Part shown: in pieces, positions 35,701-42,599 of the stretch
How positions within the stretch are numbered: the first letter of the stretch is position 1
Layout of the letters: every line of letters starts with the position of its first letter
Origin: Cristatella mucedo
Lineage: Eukaryota > Bryozoa > Phylactolaemata > Cristatellidae
DNA length: 64,000 bases
Direction of reading: 5' to 3'
Assembly: GCA_009760855.2 (NCBI GenBank)
Contig: WPIO01000015.1
Location: 2,320,001 to 2,384,000 of the forward strand
Made by a program: the position numbers and the translations under genes
The notes under the pieces: model-generated
The model's input: only the letters and a program-made list of their open reading frames with translations
The model's database searches: none
Told to the model about the DNA's origin: nothing

Positions 35701-38700
35701 ATGCCAGCTATGTGCTTTGTTATCTCCTGCCCTACGAATCCCCATGATTCGATAGACTGCAGCCTATTTTAGGATCCTTCTAGGGGCTGCACCCCAGGGC
35801 AGGCACTCGAACTTTGTCGAGCCTCTGCTTATCGGGTGTCGGCCAATTGTGCAATCAGTAAACACTATCGTGAAAAGCTGTAGGAGCCAAGTGGCTATTA
35901 ACGTTGTTCTATGCACTCTTTTTGCTACATTCTTCTACATCGTGTGGCATGTGAGTCAAGTCTTGCCTGTGGCTTCGAGCCTCACGGTCCTTCTAATTTT
36001 GTCTCTGGCTAGAATTTAAACCTGTACTTGTGTGAAACGTGAATTCAGATTTGTCATTATTCACTCTGGGAGATACCACGAACTGACTATACATCAGCAG
36101 AGACAAAGGACGAAAGAGATCGTGTAATTATAGCGATACCAGTATTGCCTGCAATTCGCAGCAAATAGCCAGAATGCTGCAAAATGAATGAAAATTTAGA
36201 CGAACCGACGGGCCATTTGATGTACCATGCTGCAAGTGGACCTACTTGCTATCTACTTGATGATACCAGTGACATGGTAGTGAGAAAGGAGGGTAGCTAT
36301 AAGTAGTGGCTGGGTACCACGATTGTAGGGGTCAGATAAAAAATCCTAGCTGATTTAACAGCCTCTTTTTGTATAGCGACAGAAGAGCCTTTACGGCCAT
36401 CACTACCGCTTGCAGTGGCGATTAAGGATCGCCCACTGCAGGATTCGAACCCACGACCTCGGGGCCGAAGTCGTGAAAAGCAACCGCCTTACCCAGTGAG
36501 CCAGAGTGTCAGCACGTGCGAGCCAATGCATTTGTTTTGTCCCAAGTCGCAGGATCGCCCAGTATCCCCCCATTCCCACTTCAGCCACCAGTATTGGTTG
36601 ACCTGTCTGCACCATTCGAGACTGCAGTGGTTGGACTTGTTGGCCGTCGTCCCTGGATTGATCTCACCACCCCTACCACTATCGCATCCCCTCCTCCTCC
36701 CCGTGTGGATATTCATGAGCCTGTAGCATATGCCAAGCACTCTTAGCTGCTGCTCAGCTGCAGTGCCTGTGCTCCGGCTGGCGTTCCTTGGCTTTCCTCT
36801 TTGTGTAGCCGCACTGTCAAAGAAGAGCCTGTCTCAGTGAGTATACATTGGCTGGTCTGAAAAGCCAGCAGGTCCTGGAATCGAGAATTTACCCTCAACT
36901 CCCTCAGTGTGTATGCACTGGCCAAAGAAATGCAATCAAAACGTAAGGTTTGTATGGGCTGAATATTGTATATGAATATGAGTTAAAGATCGAATGTGGG
37001 TTATTATATTATGAGAATATTGTGTACCCTATAAAGTACGGAATACCTCAGGGATCTGTGCGTGGCCCACTTCTTTTTATTGTTTACACTGTCCCTCTTG
37101 CCAGTGGAATCATCGCCAAGCTCAATCTTGGCTTTCATTTTATGTAGATGGCAACACAGCCAGCTGTACCTGAACTTTAATCCTTCCATGCCTTCTTGCA
37201 TGTCGACCTCTCAACTGTTTGCAGTATGCATTGCTTACATTTACGCTCGGATAGCAGAAAATGTTTACAAGATTAAATGAAGATATGACCAACTTACTCG
37301 TTATGGGTAAATCTTATGTTACTCAGAAAATTGGAAAACCTATACTAAAGTTGAGCTCGGCCAGCATACCTCCTGTAGCATCTCCAAGCAATCTGAGCTG
37401 ATCCCAAGTGATCTTACAATAGAAGACTGCATCAGCTCCACAGTCAAGTCTGCTAGCTTTCAGCTACGTATCATTGCGAAAATTTGGGCCTGCTGAGACT
37501 AATGTAATTTGTCCAAGTTTGTCATTTATTTTTTACATTCTGTCTCGACCTGTATTACTCACTACTCGCGGCTATTCTGGCCTGTTCAATAAGGCACTTA
37601 CAGTTTGTGCAAGATTGAAGATAGGCTTGTCGGTCGTGAACCCCGCCCACCCCACCCCCCCCCCTAAGTTACCTCGACTGACCTGTACTACCCCATCAAG
37701 CAGCCTATCGAGTTCGAGGATTTTTCACTCACTGTTAGGTCCCTTCTTTCTCTTGCTACGACCTGTCTATCTGAACTACTTCTCAATTAGGGCAGGCATT
37801 GCACCGTCTGCTCTTCCAACTCAAGTCGTTTAGCTGTACCTTGAACTAACTGCAAATCGTTTGAAGACTGTGCCTTTAGTTCGCATGCTCCCAAAACCTG
37901 GAACTCCTGACTTTCATTACGACATCCTCTGACTTGACTGTTAAAAAAAGGAAGCTAGAAATACTTGTGCTCCTCACATTTGTTTGCTTGGTCTATGTTA
38001 ATAACTATTTTTTGTGCAGGTGGGTTGCTGACACTTATTAAATTGTATCACTAACCAATTAGTTTCTTTTACAGTATATTTAAAGTGCTTAGAGAGAGAT
38101 TTGGCTCTTTCGTGGTCCTATACAAATTTATTTGTATTGTTTTTCATGTCGGAGGGAAATCGAGATTGCAGCATGTATCGTTTTTCACAAATATTGCTTC
38201 CTCGCGTGAGTCATGCCGTCTAGTGAGGAATTTTCCGAAATTGATTTAATTAAACTCGGCTCGCTTGAGGGGTATACTGATTCCCATAGTGCAAGGATTT
38301 ATTGGACCGACCCTAAATATATCTGATGTAAGTGGGATAGCCCTGGTAGGTGATTGAACAGACAATGTCTCTTTCGAATGGAGAAGACTTATCTTGTTTA
38401 GCAAGAAACGGCCTCCGTTTTTTTTGGCAAGGGCACCGATTTCCCAATAAGCTGGCTACAAAGAACTCAGCTACTGCATGCAAGTGCATGCGCGCACACG
38501 CGTTCTCACACCGGCCTCTAACCCTATGGCTGCATGGAATGGAGGCCTGGGCTCCGTTGGCTTCTTTTTATTCCTGCAGTTCTGGTGCGATCTAGCAGCT
38601 CCAATTCGCCTCAGATTGATGTACCTTTTATCAAGCTTTGGAGATTGTCAGGTGGGCGTCCGTCTTGTCTGGTGGTTAATTCGATTCGATGATGTTAATG

Positions 38701-40616
38701 TGTGGAAATCGTCACGTAGTGTTGTCCGCTCTGAGATATTTTTGAATCAAAGCATATACAGTACTCCTTGTTTAGCACCGGATGGGTTGGAGCCAGTCGC
38801 GTGGGCACTACTAAAATCGGATTTTCAAAGAAAGCATAAGGACTGTATGAGAGTTGCAGAAAATCTTTCATAAGAAGATGTAAAACTGTTGTATTAAAAC
38901 TACAGAGCTCCCGCGTTACGAGCCTAATCTTTTCCTCGGACTAGATGAGTTACCGACGTGGCTCGGCGCTCGGATGGAGATTTCCGATAGGATACTATGG
39001 GAACAAATGGATACTAATTCGCTCCAGAGACCGGCAAATAATCATTCACGCCTTAAAAATAGGGAAGAACACTCACTAATGTTTAAAATCCTGGGGATTC
39101 AGGAGAAGATAATGATTAGGATCACATAAGCCTCCTTGTACCCCATCGTAAGAGCAGAACTTTAAAAAAACAGCTCAAGTTTTCGCAGTTTTCAAACTGC
39201 CAGAATCAAATGAAAAACGAACTAAGAACCAAAAGAAGTGTAACACTGTGTCTATACACTAAAACATAACTGCACAAGACATAAGCAGCAATACGCAGTT
39301 ATAAGCACAGTAAGAAACATAAGAACGGTAGACTTCTTTCCCAACTTTTTTTTGTTGGCTAAATAATGAGAGCTAGCCATTTGTGGGCTTTTGTATTCGA
39401 ATTTGCCACCAAGCGAATGCTAGCAAACGACCGCTGTTTGACTCGGTCGTAACGAATAGTCAGCCCAGGTGACTTTGCGGGCCAGGCTGGTCGAATCTTA
39501 GAGAACAATCTTGCCAGGGAATCGTTGCAGGTATTCCATCTCCTGTGCTGTCTCCACTCATAGTGGGGGTGGGGAAGCGTGATTTTTCTTCGCTCTTATT
39601 AGAGGCTTTACCCTACCTCAGCCAACCCTTTCGGTATAATGGCACCTGGTTAGTACAATTGGCGCTCGATAAACTGGCATGGATTCTTTTGCCTTCCAGT
39701 GCTTTTTTGTAAACACGTTACGTCTAATCCATTCAAAGGTTTAATTATGCCCGAATACTTTTGAAGATCCTACAAGCTCATTGGGTTTGGTTCCTAACCC
39801 AGAACCGGGTTCGTAAGACGGTCATTTTTAACAACCCGGATTGTTCTTAACCGGGGCATTACAAACCCGGGACTCCACTGTAAACGCAATGGTCTATAGT
39901 CTCGTACTTTCTAGATCTTCATACCTTCTAGATCCTCATGTTTTGGTGGTACACCTGCTGTGCCTACCTCTAGGGAACTAATGTGCCACAGCCCAACAGC
40001 GAAGTTATTGCACCGCTACAAGTTTCTTTTGTGCTAGTGGCGATAGATACCATTCTTTTAGTGCCGGTGGGAATATATTGCAAAAACGGATAGCAGCTGC
40101 GACTTAAACCAGACTCTTACGATTTGAATGCTAACAAGGGAATATGGGAATCAGCTTTGTGTGTCTGTTTATCCGTCTGTCATAGTCAAACAAAACCTTT
40201 GCAGCTATGTTACTTAATTTCAATATTTAGTCACGTTTCATTGAATCGTTTGTGTTTTGTATGTGTGTGTGTATATGCATACGTGGGTGTGGGCGGACCC
40301 GTCGAAGGGCTATGCACTTGGTTTCTTTTAGTCTACTTGTATGAGGTTTATCATTCAACAAATTCAAATTGACTGTATCGCTGCCATCGCCGGAAGACGA
40401 GGCTATGATCTTCATTGGTGACTGCGTATAGAGTAGTAAGAAAGTAATTCATATTGTGCACGCTTGTGATGCAGGTACAAATACTTCCCTAATCAGAGAG
40501 GTGGTGTGTCCGGCTTTGGTATACCTCCAGCGTCGGCACGTCGGCCGCAGGAAGACGACGCCCCACATGGCCGTGGGTACAACTGGGGTCGTGGCAATCA
40601 ACTCGGCGGAAACTAG
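11591..40616 (+). CDS. DERL1: Derlin-1, seven-exon gene (join of seven segments)
   Basis: The coding segments are 11591-11749, 19678-19789, 23089-23180, 27089-27184, 33322-33374, 35014-35124 and 40475-40616, giving 254 aa (human derlin-1 is ~251). Every intron is GT-AG and the phases agree (0,1,0,0,2,2). Derlin-1 is a multi-pass ER membrane rhomboid pseudoprotease that takes misfolded proteins to retrotranslocation with p97/VCP. Visible hallmarks are the N-terminus with ITKYWFTGS, IWRPIT (the derlin WR motif, residues 54-59), NKDTIVQFWFGTQFK, GIVVGHLYFF (GxxxG at 178-182), GGVSGFG, and the C-terminal WGRGNQLG (245-252), an SHP box for p97. No exon is disrupted, so the gene looks functional. 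Several introns hold LINE, SINE or DNA-transposon copies. Confidence 0.95.
12265..15117 (+). mobile_element. Older L2-like LINE split by a younger L2
   Basis: Part 1 (12265-12637) encodes an RT beginning LLVLLDLLAAFHTVDHL and ending in YTLPLAM. Part 2 (14206-15117) resumes with HFFADNTHLYLCFD and runs to the family tail (CTAGAAAGAGATTCAGTTCT). The two parts are colinear in intact copies, so the 1.57 kb between them is an insertion. It lies in DERL1 intron 1. Confidence 0.85.
12638..14205 (-). mobile_element. Younger L2 family B LINE nested in an older one
   Basis: A well-preserved minus-strand copy. The frame at 14211-13501 encodes LSKTLERVVADQLNSYI, LLDLSAAFDTIDH (motif A), YGVPQGSVLGPVLF and FHFYADDTQLYLCFD (YADD). 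After one frameshift it continues at 13358-12873 with TSRLDFCNSLLTGLPACAIR and ends SYAPKAWNSLP. The (ATT)n tail is at 12638. It is 5'-truncated within RT, lacks the endonuclease, and cannot move by itself. It is very similar to 28540-29880. Confidence 0.9.
15119..15800 (+). mobile_element. Divergent L2-like fragment (family C)
   Basis: Pieces equivalent to the C-terminal LINE region: CVDRLDYCNFLYSGIS-like, then HIKPLLSEFHWLPIKFRIDF and FDHRAFSSYAHKVWD. A partial SINE-1 (reverse) interrupts it near 15340-15400. It is clearly older than family B. 15801-16195 shows nothing recognisable. Confidence 0.65.
16196..16390 (-). mobile_element. L2 family B 3'-end fragment
   Basis: Reversed (ATT)n tail followed by AGAGAAGTTATCTCTTTCTA and the downstream 3' UTR motifs AGGATCAGCATG. 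Truncated and degenerate. 16391-17020 shows no supported gene or repeat. Confidence 0.65.
17022..17070. repeat. C14 run facing G13 run
   Basis: Fourteen C (17022-17035) and thirteen G (17058-17070) are separated by 22 bases. They can pair as a very GC-rich hairpin, or form i-motif/G-quadruplex structures. It lies in DERL1 intron 1. Confidence 0.85.
17255..17910 (+). mobile_element. Degenerate L2-like fragment (family C)
   Basis: Matches 15119-15800 in pieces such as CACTCCTGTCAGAGCTTCAC, then TGGCTCCCTA, and GATCGGCCCTTCAGTCC. It ends with GCTATACAAAGGCATTATTG and a (TTA/TTG)n tail. 17911-18565 has no supported feature. Confidence 0.55.
18570..19500 (+). mobile_element. Old L2-like fragment containing SINE-1
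   Basis: It starts at CCTCTCCTGTAGAATCTG, equivalent to ISPVESARNLG of intact copies. It goes through GGTGCAAAACTCGG and CCATGCACTGGCTCCCTG, and resumes after the SINE at 19213 with ACCTTAAACCAGCC to the tail at ~19500. It lies just upstream of DERL1 exon 2. Confidence 0.65.
19072..19212 (+). mobile_element. SINE-1 copy (tRNA-derived)
   Basis: The tRNA-like head GGTTTGGTCCAGCGGTTAAG (A-box-like) is followed by GTGGGCCCGAGCCCCAAGG (B-box-like). The tail AAGTGCCTGAATAGAGATTA...GGGTGCTATACAAATG resembles the L2 family B 3' end. It is inserted in an old L2 copy. Confidence 0.85.
19678..19789 (+). CDS. DERL1: DERL1 exon 2
   Basis: The acceptor is CTTTCAG and the donor GTTTGT. It encodes IWRPITALFYYPITPGSGFH, then YLLMLYFMYSYSTRLET, and carries the conserved WR motif of the luminal L1 loop. 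It ends in phase 1. Confidence 0.95.
20705..21015 (-). mobile_element. L2 family B 3'-end fragment
   Basis: Reversed AT-rich tail, then CCCTCAGAGAACTTAATCTC and the UTR segment GTTAGTGGCAGCATGCA, then GATTCAACAGGAGATATGCT, which matches other minus copies. The gap 19790-20704 (DERL1 intron 2) shows nothing else I recognise. Confidence 0.7.
21034..21745. mobile_element. Foldback/MITE-like repeat, copy 1
   Basis: The inverted arms CAAATGAGGCAAGAA / TTCTTGCCTCATTTG enclose a core with ATTACGGAAAATAAAGCTCC. It continues into CGAGTTATGGAATTTACAAG and GCTTCCGGTTTACACCGG. The whole is homologous to 26060-26890 in the same orientation. Each copy has a different SINE inserted at a different place (here SINE-1 at 21209-21359). 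No transposase is encoded. Confidence 0.75.
21209..21359 (-). mobile_element. SINE-1 copy
   Basis: In reverse: tail TTCATTTATATAGCGCCCCA, B-box-like GGGCTCGAGCCCACGACC, and A-box-like region ending AACAAACCAGCT. It is nested in the foldback repeat. Confidence 0.85.
21962..22051 (-). mobile_element. L2 family B tail fragment
   Basis: AATAATAATAATGATAAAAA tail, then CGTCAGAGAACTCAATCTC and GGCGCTTTACATTTGCTGC. Only ~90 bp, a very short 5'-truncated insertion. Confidence 0.8.
22400..22550 (+). mobile_element. L2 family B internal fragment
   Basis: The DNA equivalent of YLSDLLPHQAKHRTT...IPRTNLK..FGDRAF, ending abruptly. 22551-23088 up to DERL1 exon 3 has no other supported feature. Confidence 0.75.
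23089..23180 (+). CDS. DERL1: DERL1 exon 3
   Basis: The acceptor is ACTTGTAG and the donor GTAAGT. It completes a Gly codon, then encodes IFSGKPADYLFLLLFNWVS and a membrane segment ending LILNVM. The phase matches exon 2 (1) and exon 4 (0). A nearer AG (CTTCAG) would break the frame. Confidence 0.95.
23455..23530 (-). mobile_element. Short L2 tail fragment
   Basis: TAATAATAATAATAACATTT followed by CCCTAAGAGAACTTCTGGTG. The same variant tail recurs at 23938-24003. Confidence 0.6.
23556..23875 (+). mobile_element. Truncated pogo/Tigger-like repeat
   Basis: A terminal-type segment with AACCCGGGTCATTTATAGCC, then CCGGCAAAATCG, GCTGGGGATTCGTAGAGGAT and GGAATTCCATCTCGGCGTCT. These match parts of the element at 38903-39880. 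Non-coding. Confidence 0.5.
23876..24860 (+). mobile_element. L2 family B LINE 3' part with a nested tail fragment
   Basis: It starts at GTCCGGTTCTTTTCACAG (RT GPVLF region). A 66-bp reversed L2 tail (23938-24003) interrupts it. It continues as one frame (24099-24809) with [57 protein letters not shown] and SYAPKAWNSLSI. A dead fragment in DERL1 intron 3. Confidence 0.85.
25000..25960 (-). pseudogene. Tc1/mariner transposase relic
   Basis: Reading the minus strand: DDGNANQEIASRLKISEGTV (helix-turn-helix, ~25930-25840), TDESKFGLFG (first catalytic Asp, ~25460), VWGCFS..YVGRLPKIQGII and QQDNHPKHTA (second Asp), then a decayed DYVLEPIE in place of the family's SPDLNPIE with the third acidic residue. 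Stops and frameshifts abound. Terminal inverted repeats were not found. It lies in DERL1 intron 3. Confidence 0.85.
26060..26890. mobile_element. Foldback/MITE-like repeat, copy 2
   Basis: Arms of at least ~115 bp pair (left ~26082-26200, right ~26258-26375): TTCAGCTCTGCTTGTTTTA / TAAAACAAGCAGAGCTGAA and GGATACATTTT / AAAATGTATCC. The loop contains GATTACGGAAAATAAAGCTC, shared with copy 1. The downstream half (CCGAGTTATGGATTTTACAA, GCTTCCGGTTTACATTCGG) also matches copy 1. SINE-2 is inserted at ~26432-26610. Confidence 0.8.
26432..26610 (-). mobile_element. SINE-2 copy (tRNA-derived)
   Basis: In reverse: ATCCTAGCTGATTAAACAGC tail, GGAATCGAACCCACGACCTC (B box complement), and the A-box end CCTTACCTAGTGTGCCATCA. 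It is nested in foldback copy 2, between AAGAATAAATAAATA and the resumption near TACCTCGATTTACC. Confidence 0.85.
27089..27184 (+). CDS. DERL1: DERL1 exon 4
   Basis: The acceptor is TTTCTTTTTAG and the donor GTAAAA. Its 32 codons encode DPMVMSILYIWCQVNKDT and IVQFWFGTQFK, the most conserved stretch between membrane segments of derlin-1. It is too short to stand out as an open frame. Confidence 0.95.
27185..28240. other. DERL1 intron 4, first part: nothing recognised
   Basis: AT-rich sequence; frames on both strands are short and unconserved in appearance. The only LINE-like words (AAACTAAATCTCTTTCCAAG near 27985) suggest a very decayed L2 tail. Confidence 0.4.
28250..28540 (-). mobile_element. 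SINE-2 copy with SINE-1 nested inside
   Basis: The SINE-2 tail (GATTTAACAGCCTCATTTGT, AGCAGAAGAGCCT) is interrupted at ~28289 by a reverse SINE-1 (to ~28438). It resumes as CTATTACTACCGCTTGCAGT and ends with the B-box complement ACTCGAACCCACGACCTTG. An L2 copy then abuts at ~28540. The order of insertion is SINE-2, then SINE-1. Confidence 0.8.
28289..28438 (-). mobile_element. SINE-1 copy
   Basis: In reverse: AATTCATTTATATAGCTCCC tail, GGGGCTCGAGCCCACGACC, and CACCTTAACCGCTAGACCAAA. It is nested in SINE-2. Confidence 0.85.
28540..29885 (+). mobile_element. L2 family B LINE, best-preserved 3' half
   Basis: An uninterrupted 332-codon frame (28643-29641) encodes the end of the RT and the C-terminal region: YGVPQDSVLGPVLF, FHFYADDTQLYLCFD, SPVESARNLGVIFQ, AYFQLHNIAKIRACLDKDTT, LQLVQNSAARLVCRERRSC, AFSSYAPKAWNSLPTCVR. 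The 3' UTR ends in a CG-stem hairpin and (ATT)n. It is 5'-truncated just after the motif A region (FDTIDHKVLLERL). It lacks endonuclease and most of the RT, so it is not autonomous, but it looks recent. It lies in DERL1 intron 4. Confidence 0.92.
29830..29885 (+). repeat. L2 family B 3' tail hairpin and (ATT)n
   Basis: Just upstream, AAAGCGC..AGAGAGATTAAGTTCTCTGAGGG..GCTTT can form a stem in which AGAGA pairs with TCTCT and GCG/GCC-type ends pair. It is followed by (ATT)n. The same structure ends almost every family B copy in the window and is shared with SINE-1. Confidence 0.7.
29890..30030 (-). mobile_element. SINE-2 copy, degenerate
   Basis: AGAGCCTTAACTAACGGCTA, CTTGTAGTGGGCAATAAGG, then ACTCGAACCCATGACCTGG (B box complement) and CACCTTACCTCCTGAGCTAA. 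It abuts the L2 (ATT)n tail. Confidence 0.75.
30685..30830 (+). mobile_element. SINE-1 copy
   Basis: GCTGGTTTGGTCCAGTGGTT, GTGGGCTCGACCCCCGAGG and AAGTGCCTGAATAGAGATTA...GCGCTATACAAATG. The forward copy ends in an A/T-rich tail. Confidence 0.85.
30831..33321. other. DERL1 intron 4, last part: no recognised feature
   Basis: About 2.5 kb without supported coding, RNA or repeat features. Open frames are short and look like noise. Confidence 0.5.
33322..33374 (+). CDS. DERL1: DERL1 exon 5
   Basis: A 53-base exon between the acceptor GGTTTGCAG and the donor GTAAGC, encoding AVYFPWILLAFNLIISG plus two bases of the next Gly codon. It matches the derlin-1 ACYLPW/NYIIGG region. Confidence 0.92.
33375..35013. 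other. DERL1 intron 5: no recognised feature
   Basis: This 1.6 kb intron is free of recognisable transposons. Confidence 0.5.
35014..35124 (+). CDS. DERL1: DERL1 exon 6
   Basis: The acceptor is GTTGCTGTAG and the donor GTAAGT. It encodes GFTDILGIVVGHLYFFLMFK, then YPQDFGGLQLIRTPAF, including the GxxxG-type helix-packing motif of the last membrane segment. An upstream ATG at 34595 in the same frame is intronic read-through, not a start. Confidence 0.95.
35125..36341. other. DERL1 intron 6, first part: no recognised feature
   Basis: Only short tandem similarity (ATGTCATCTCCTATATGCT words near 35660-35730) is seen. Confidence 0.45.
36342..36505 (-). mobile_element. SINE-2 copy, well preserved
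   Basis: In the minus direction: A-box-like TGGCTCACTGGGTAAGGCGG, then GAGGTCGTGGGTTCGAATCC (near-perfect tRNA B box), a body with CACTGCAAGCGGTAGTGATG, and the 3' end GAGGCTGTTAAATCAGCTAG. It is the best example of the family in the window. Confidence 0.88.
36990..38140 (+). mobile_element. Old L2-like LINE 3' part
   Basis: Fragments of RT (KYGIPQGSVRGPLLFIVYTV) and of the C-terminal region, heavily mutated, ending in AAGTGCTTAGAGAGAGATTT...GTGGTCCTATACAAATTTATT. It is an old member of the L2 group in DERL1 intron 6. Confidence 0.75.
38903..39880. mobile_element. Pogo/Tigger-like non-autonomous DNA transposon
   Basis: The right end reads ...AACCCGGGACTCCACTG followed by TA (39881-39882). 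The left end TA (38901-38902) is followed by CAGAGCTCCCGCGTTACGAG. The ends are imperfect inverted repeats of the CAGTGGAGTCCCGG type, with internal repeats of AACCCGG/CCGGGTT, as in pogo/Tigger elements, and the target TA is present on both sides. The 978 bp encode no transposase that I can see. Confidence 0.6.
40475..40616 (+). CDS. DERL1: DERL1 exon 7 (stop codon)
   Basis: The acceptor is TTGTGATGCAG. It completes a Leu codon, then encodes YKYFPNQRGGVSGFGIPPAS, a polar cytosolic tail, and YNWGRGNQLGGN before TAG. WGRGNQLG is the SHP box that recruits p97/VCP. The published open-frame start at 40456 is in another frame and is not real. Confidence 0.95.
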
Positions 40617-40684
40617 CTGCTCGGAGACTCGACGTTTGTCAAATTGTGATTTGCTTAATCGGAAGTTTTTCCCAAAAAGCTGTC

Positions 40685-40690
40685 AATAAA
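40685..40690 (+). terminator. DERL1 poly(A) signal
   Basis: AATAAA lies 69 bases after the stop codon, in the expected place for a short 3' UTR. The cleavage site is probably within the next ~25 bases. Confidence 0.8.
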
Positions 40691-40699
40691 TTGACTGCG

Positions 40700-41929
40700 A
40701 TGGCAGATGTGTAAATATGAATATGTGCTGGGATACTCTCATTTCGAGAGTTTATATATTAGAATCATTAAAGCGTCAGCGTAAGTTTTCTATTTTTGTG
40801 TCTCTAGATCTGCACTCAGTATTCATGGCTGCACAGTCGTACTTATAAGGCTGTTCTGATATTGTTAGTCAATTGTAAGATCGCTGGATTTGTAGAGGGA
40901 GACCAACGCCTTGCAGCCTTGTTTCCACTACCAACTCTTTGTCCTTGTAATTGCTTTCTTACTTTTGTCCTCGCTCAGCTGCACGAGAAATGATAACTGC
41001 ACTAGTGCGACGTGGTATTGCAGTGTATGCAGTAAGCCTTGCTCAGGATCAGTTTGACTTGAACGAAGGCAAGCCGTCAGAGAAAAGGCAGGAGTAGTAC
41101 GCATATATTATTGCCAAGGTCAGAAATCAGACGTTCGTGGGTTGACATTGTTTTCGTCCATGCTGCAGCAACCACAGCTTGGAAGATCGAACCGGCAGGC
41201 TCCTATCTACAATCAGGCCGAGCCAAGATCGGAAACCCGGTCTTCTTAGTGCGTTTTTGAACTCACATCTGCTAACGACCAAGAAACTACAAGTCTAGAG
41301 CGCCGATATCCGTGAGCTTGGCAGCTGCTTATAGCGCCGCCACCCAGCAAACATAAATCCAAATGTCGGCGGATATCAGCTGGGGCAGCCCACACACTGT
41401 ATGCACGGGCGGTAACTAACCGAAACCGGCCTAGGAAAGAGTTGTTATCGATTGCAATCTCTTTGAGCCGATCGAGAAGCGACCTGCCGTCTACTAAATC
41501 ATAACGGCCTATCTGCCGGGAAGGCGATGGGCAGCATTAATAAGTGAGCACTTCACGTAGGCTGGTAAGGAAGCTTTAACAAGTGCAGTGCGTTGTGCAC
41601 AATCGCAGCTAGAAATGACCATTGATGAACGGTCCGAAAATAAGCGAATTCTGGTGCGATGTAGGTTTTTAGCTTCTCTTGTAGCAACGTCAGTCAGTAG
41701 AGACATTACAGGCAGAGAGTGCAGAAGAACTGGAGGCACGATTTGTGAAGGGCTTATGGAGGTTGGCTTAGCGCTTAGCGGAATGACCAGAAGGAGCACG
41801 TGGTGCGAATATTAAGCCTTTCTGCTAGGTAAGCCGGAGCAAAGGAGTTGGTACCTTGAAGTCGTTAAGCTGCTAGAGATGAGATACTGCGTGACACCGA
41901 AGATAACTTTTCGCATACGGAAAATGGGC
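40700..41929. other. Intergenic DNA 3' of DERL1, no recognised feature
   Basis: No supported gene. The frames at 41509-41815 overlap on opposite strands and resemble nothing I know. Confidence 0.45.
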
Positions 41930-42130
41930 TCGAACTTCACAGAACCGGTCGTGGGCTCGAGTCCTGCACGATGCAGTCCTTTACTGCCTACTGCTGGCTG
42001 GAAGAAGCCTCTTAGATAGCCTCTAAGGCTTGTATGCCGCTAAATATAAATGCGGCAGTGATATTTCAGCATCTGTACTCATCAACTTACCCGGAAAGAG
42101 ATTTAGTTCTCTCTGGGCTCTACACCACAG
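41930..42130 (+). mobile_element. Possible tRNA-SINE fragment plus L2 tail
   Basis: GGTCGTGGGCTCGAGTCCTG (B-box-like) occurs near 41948. The stretch ends CCGGAAAGAGATTTAGTTCT...TATTATATTTC, like an L2/SINE tail. No A box was seen. Confidence 0.4.
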
Positions 42131-42599
42131 ATGTCTACTATTATATTTCTAACCGCATTAAGCGAGTTGTGAACGGTTAACCATCTGTAACACTTGCTTA
42201 ACTGTGTGCGAGGCCGGCCAATTCGTTATTTTTTAGCTGTGTATCCTGCCATTTGTATAAGGCCGGAAGGATTCCACGGAAAATAGCCAAAATTCGTTGA
42301 AATTCACTGTCGAGTTCGTAGAAATTCAAAATCGGCGCAAAAATGCCAAACCCAAAAATTCGCGAAAAATTGTCTCCCTGTTTTAACACCCCAATGAGTG
42401 AAGCTTTTAATAATAGCAGAGACGAAGCCATGTGAGAATAGGTAGCAGGGGTGGCAGCTGCCACACATGGCCTGGTAGGTGAGAGACGAGTCAGGCGTAG
42501 TCACGCGAAGCACGCCGAAACAAAAGAGACATGTGCACTGGGGCGAAGGGAAAGCTGACTAGAGCAGATGCATCTTTAGGTGACACTACTCTGCAAACC

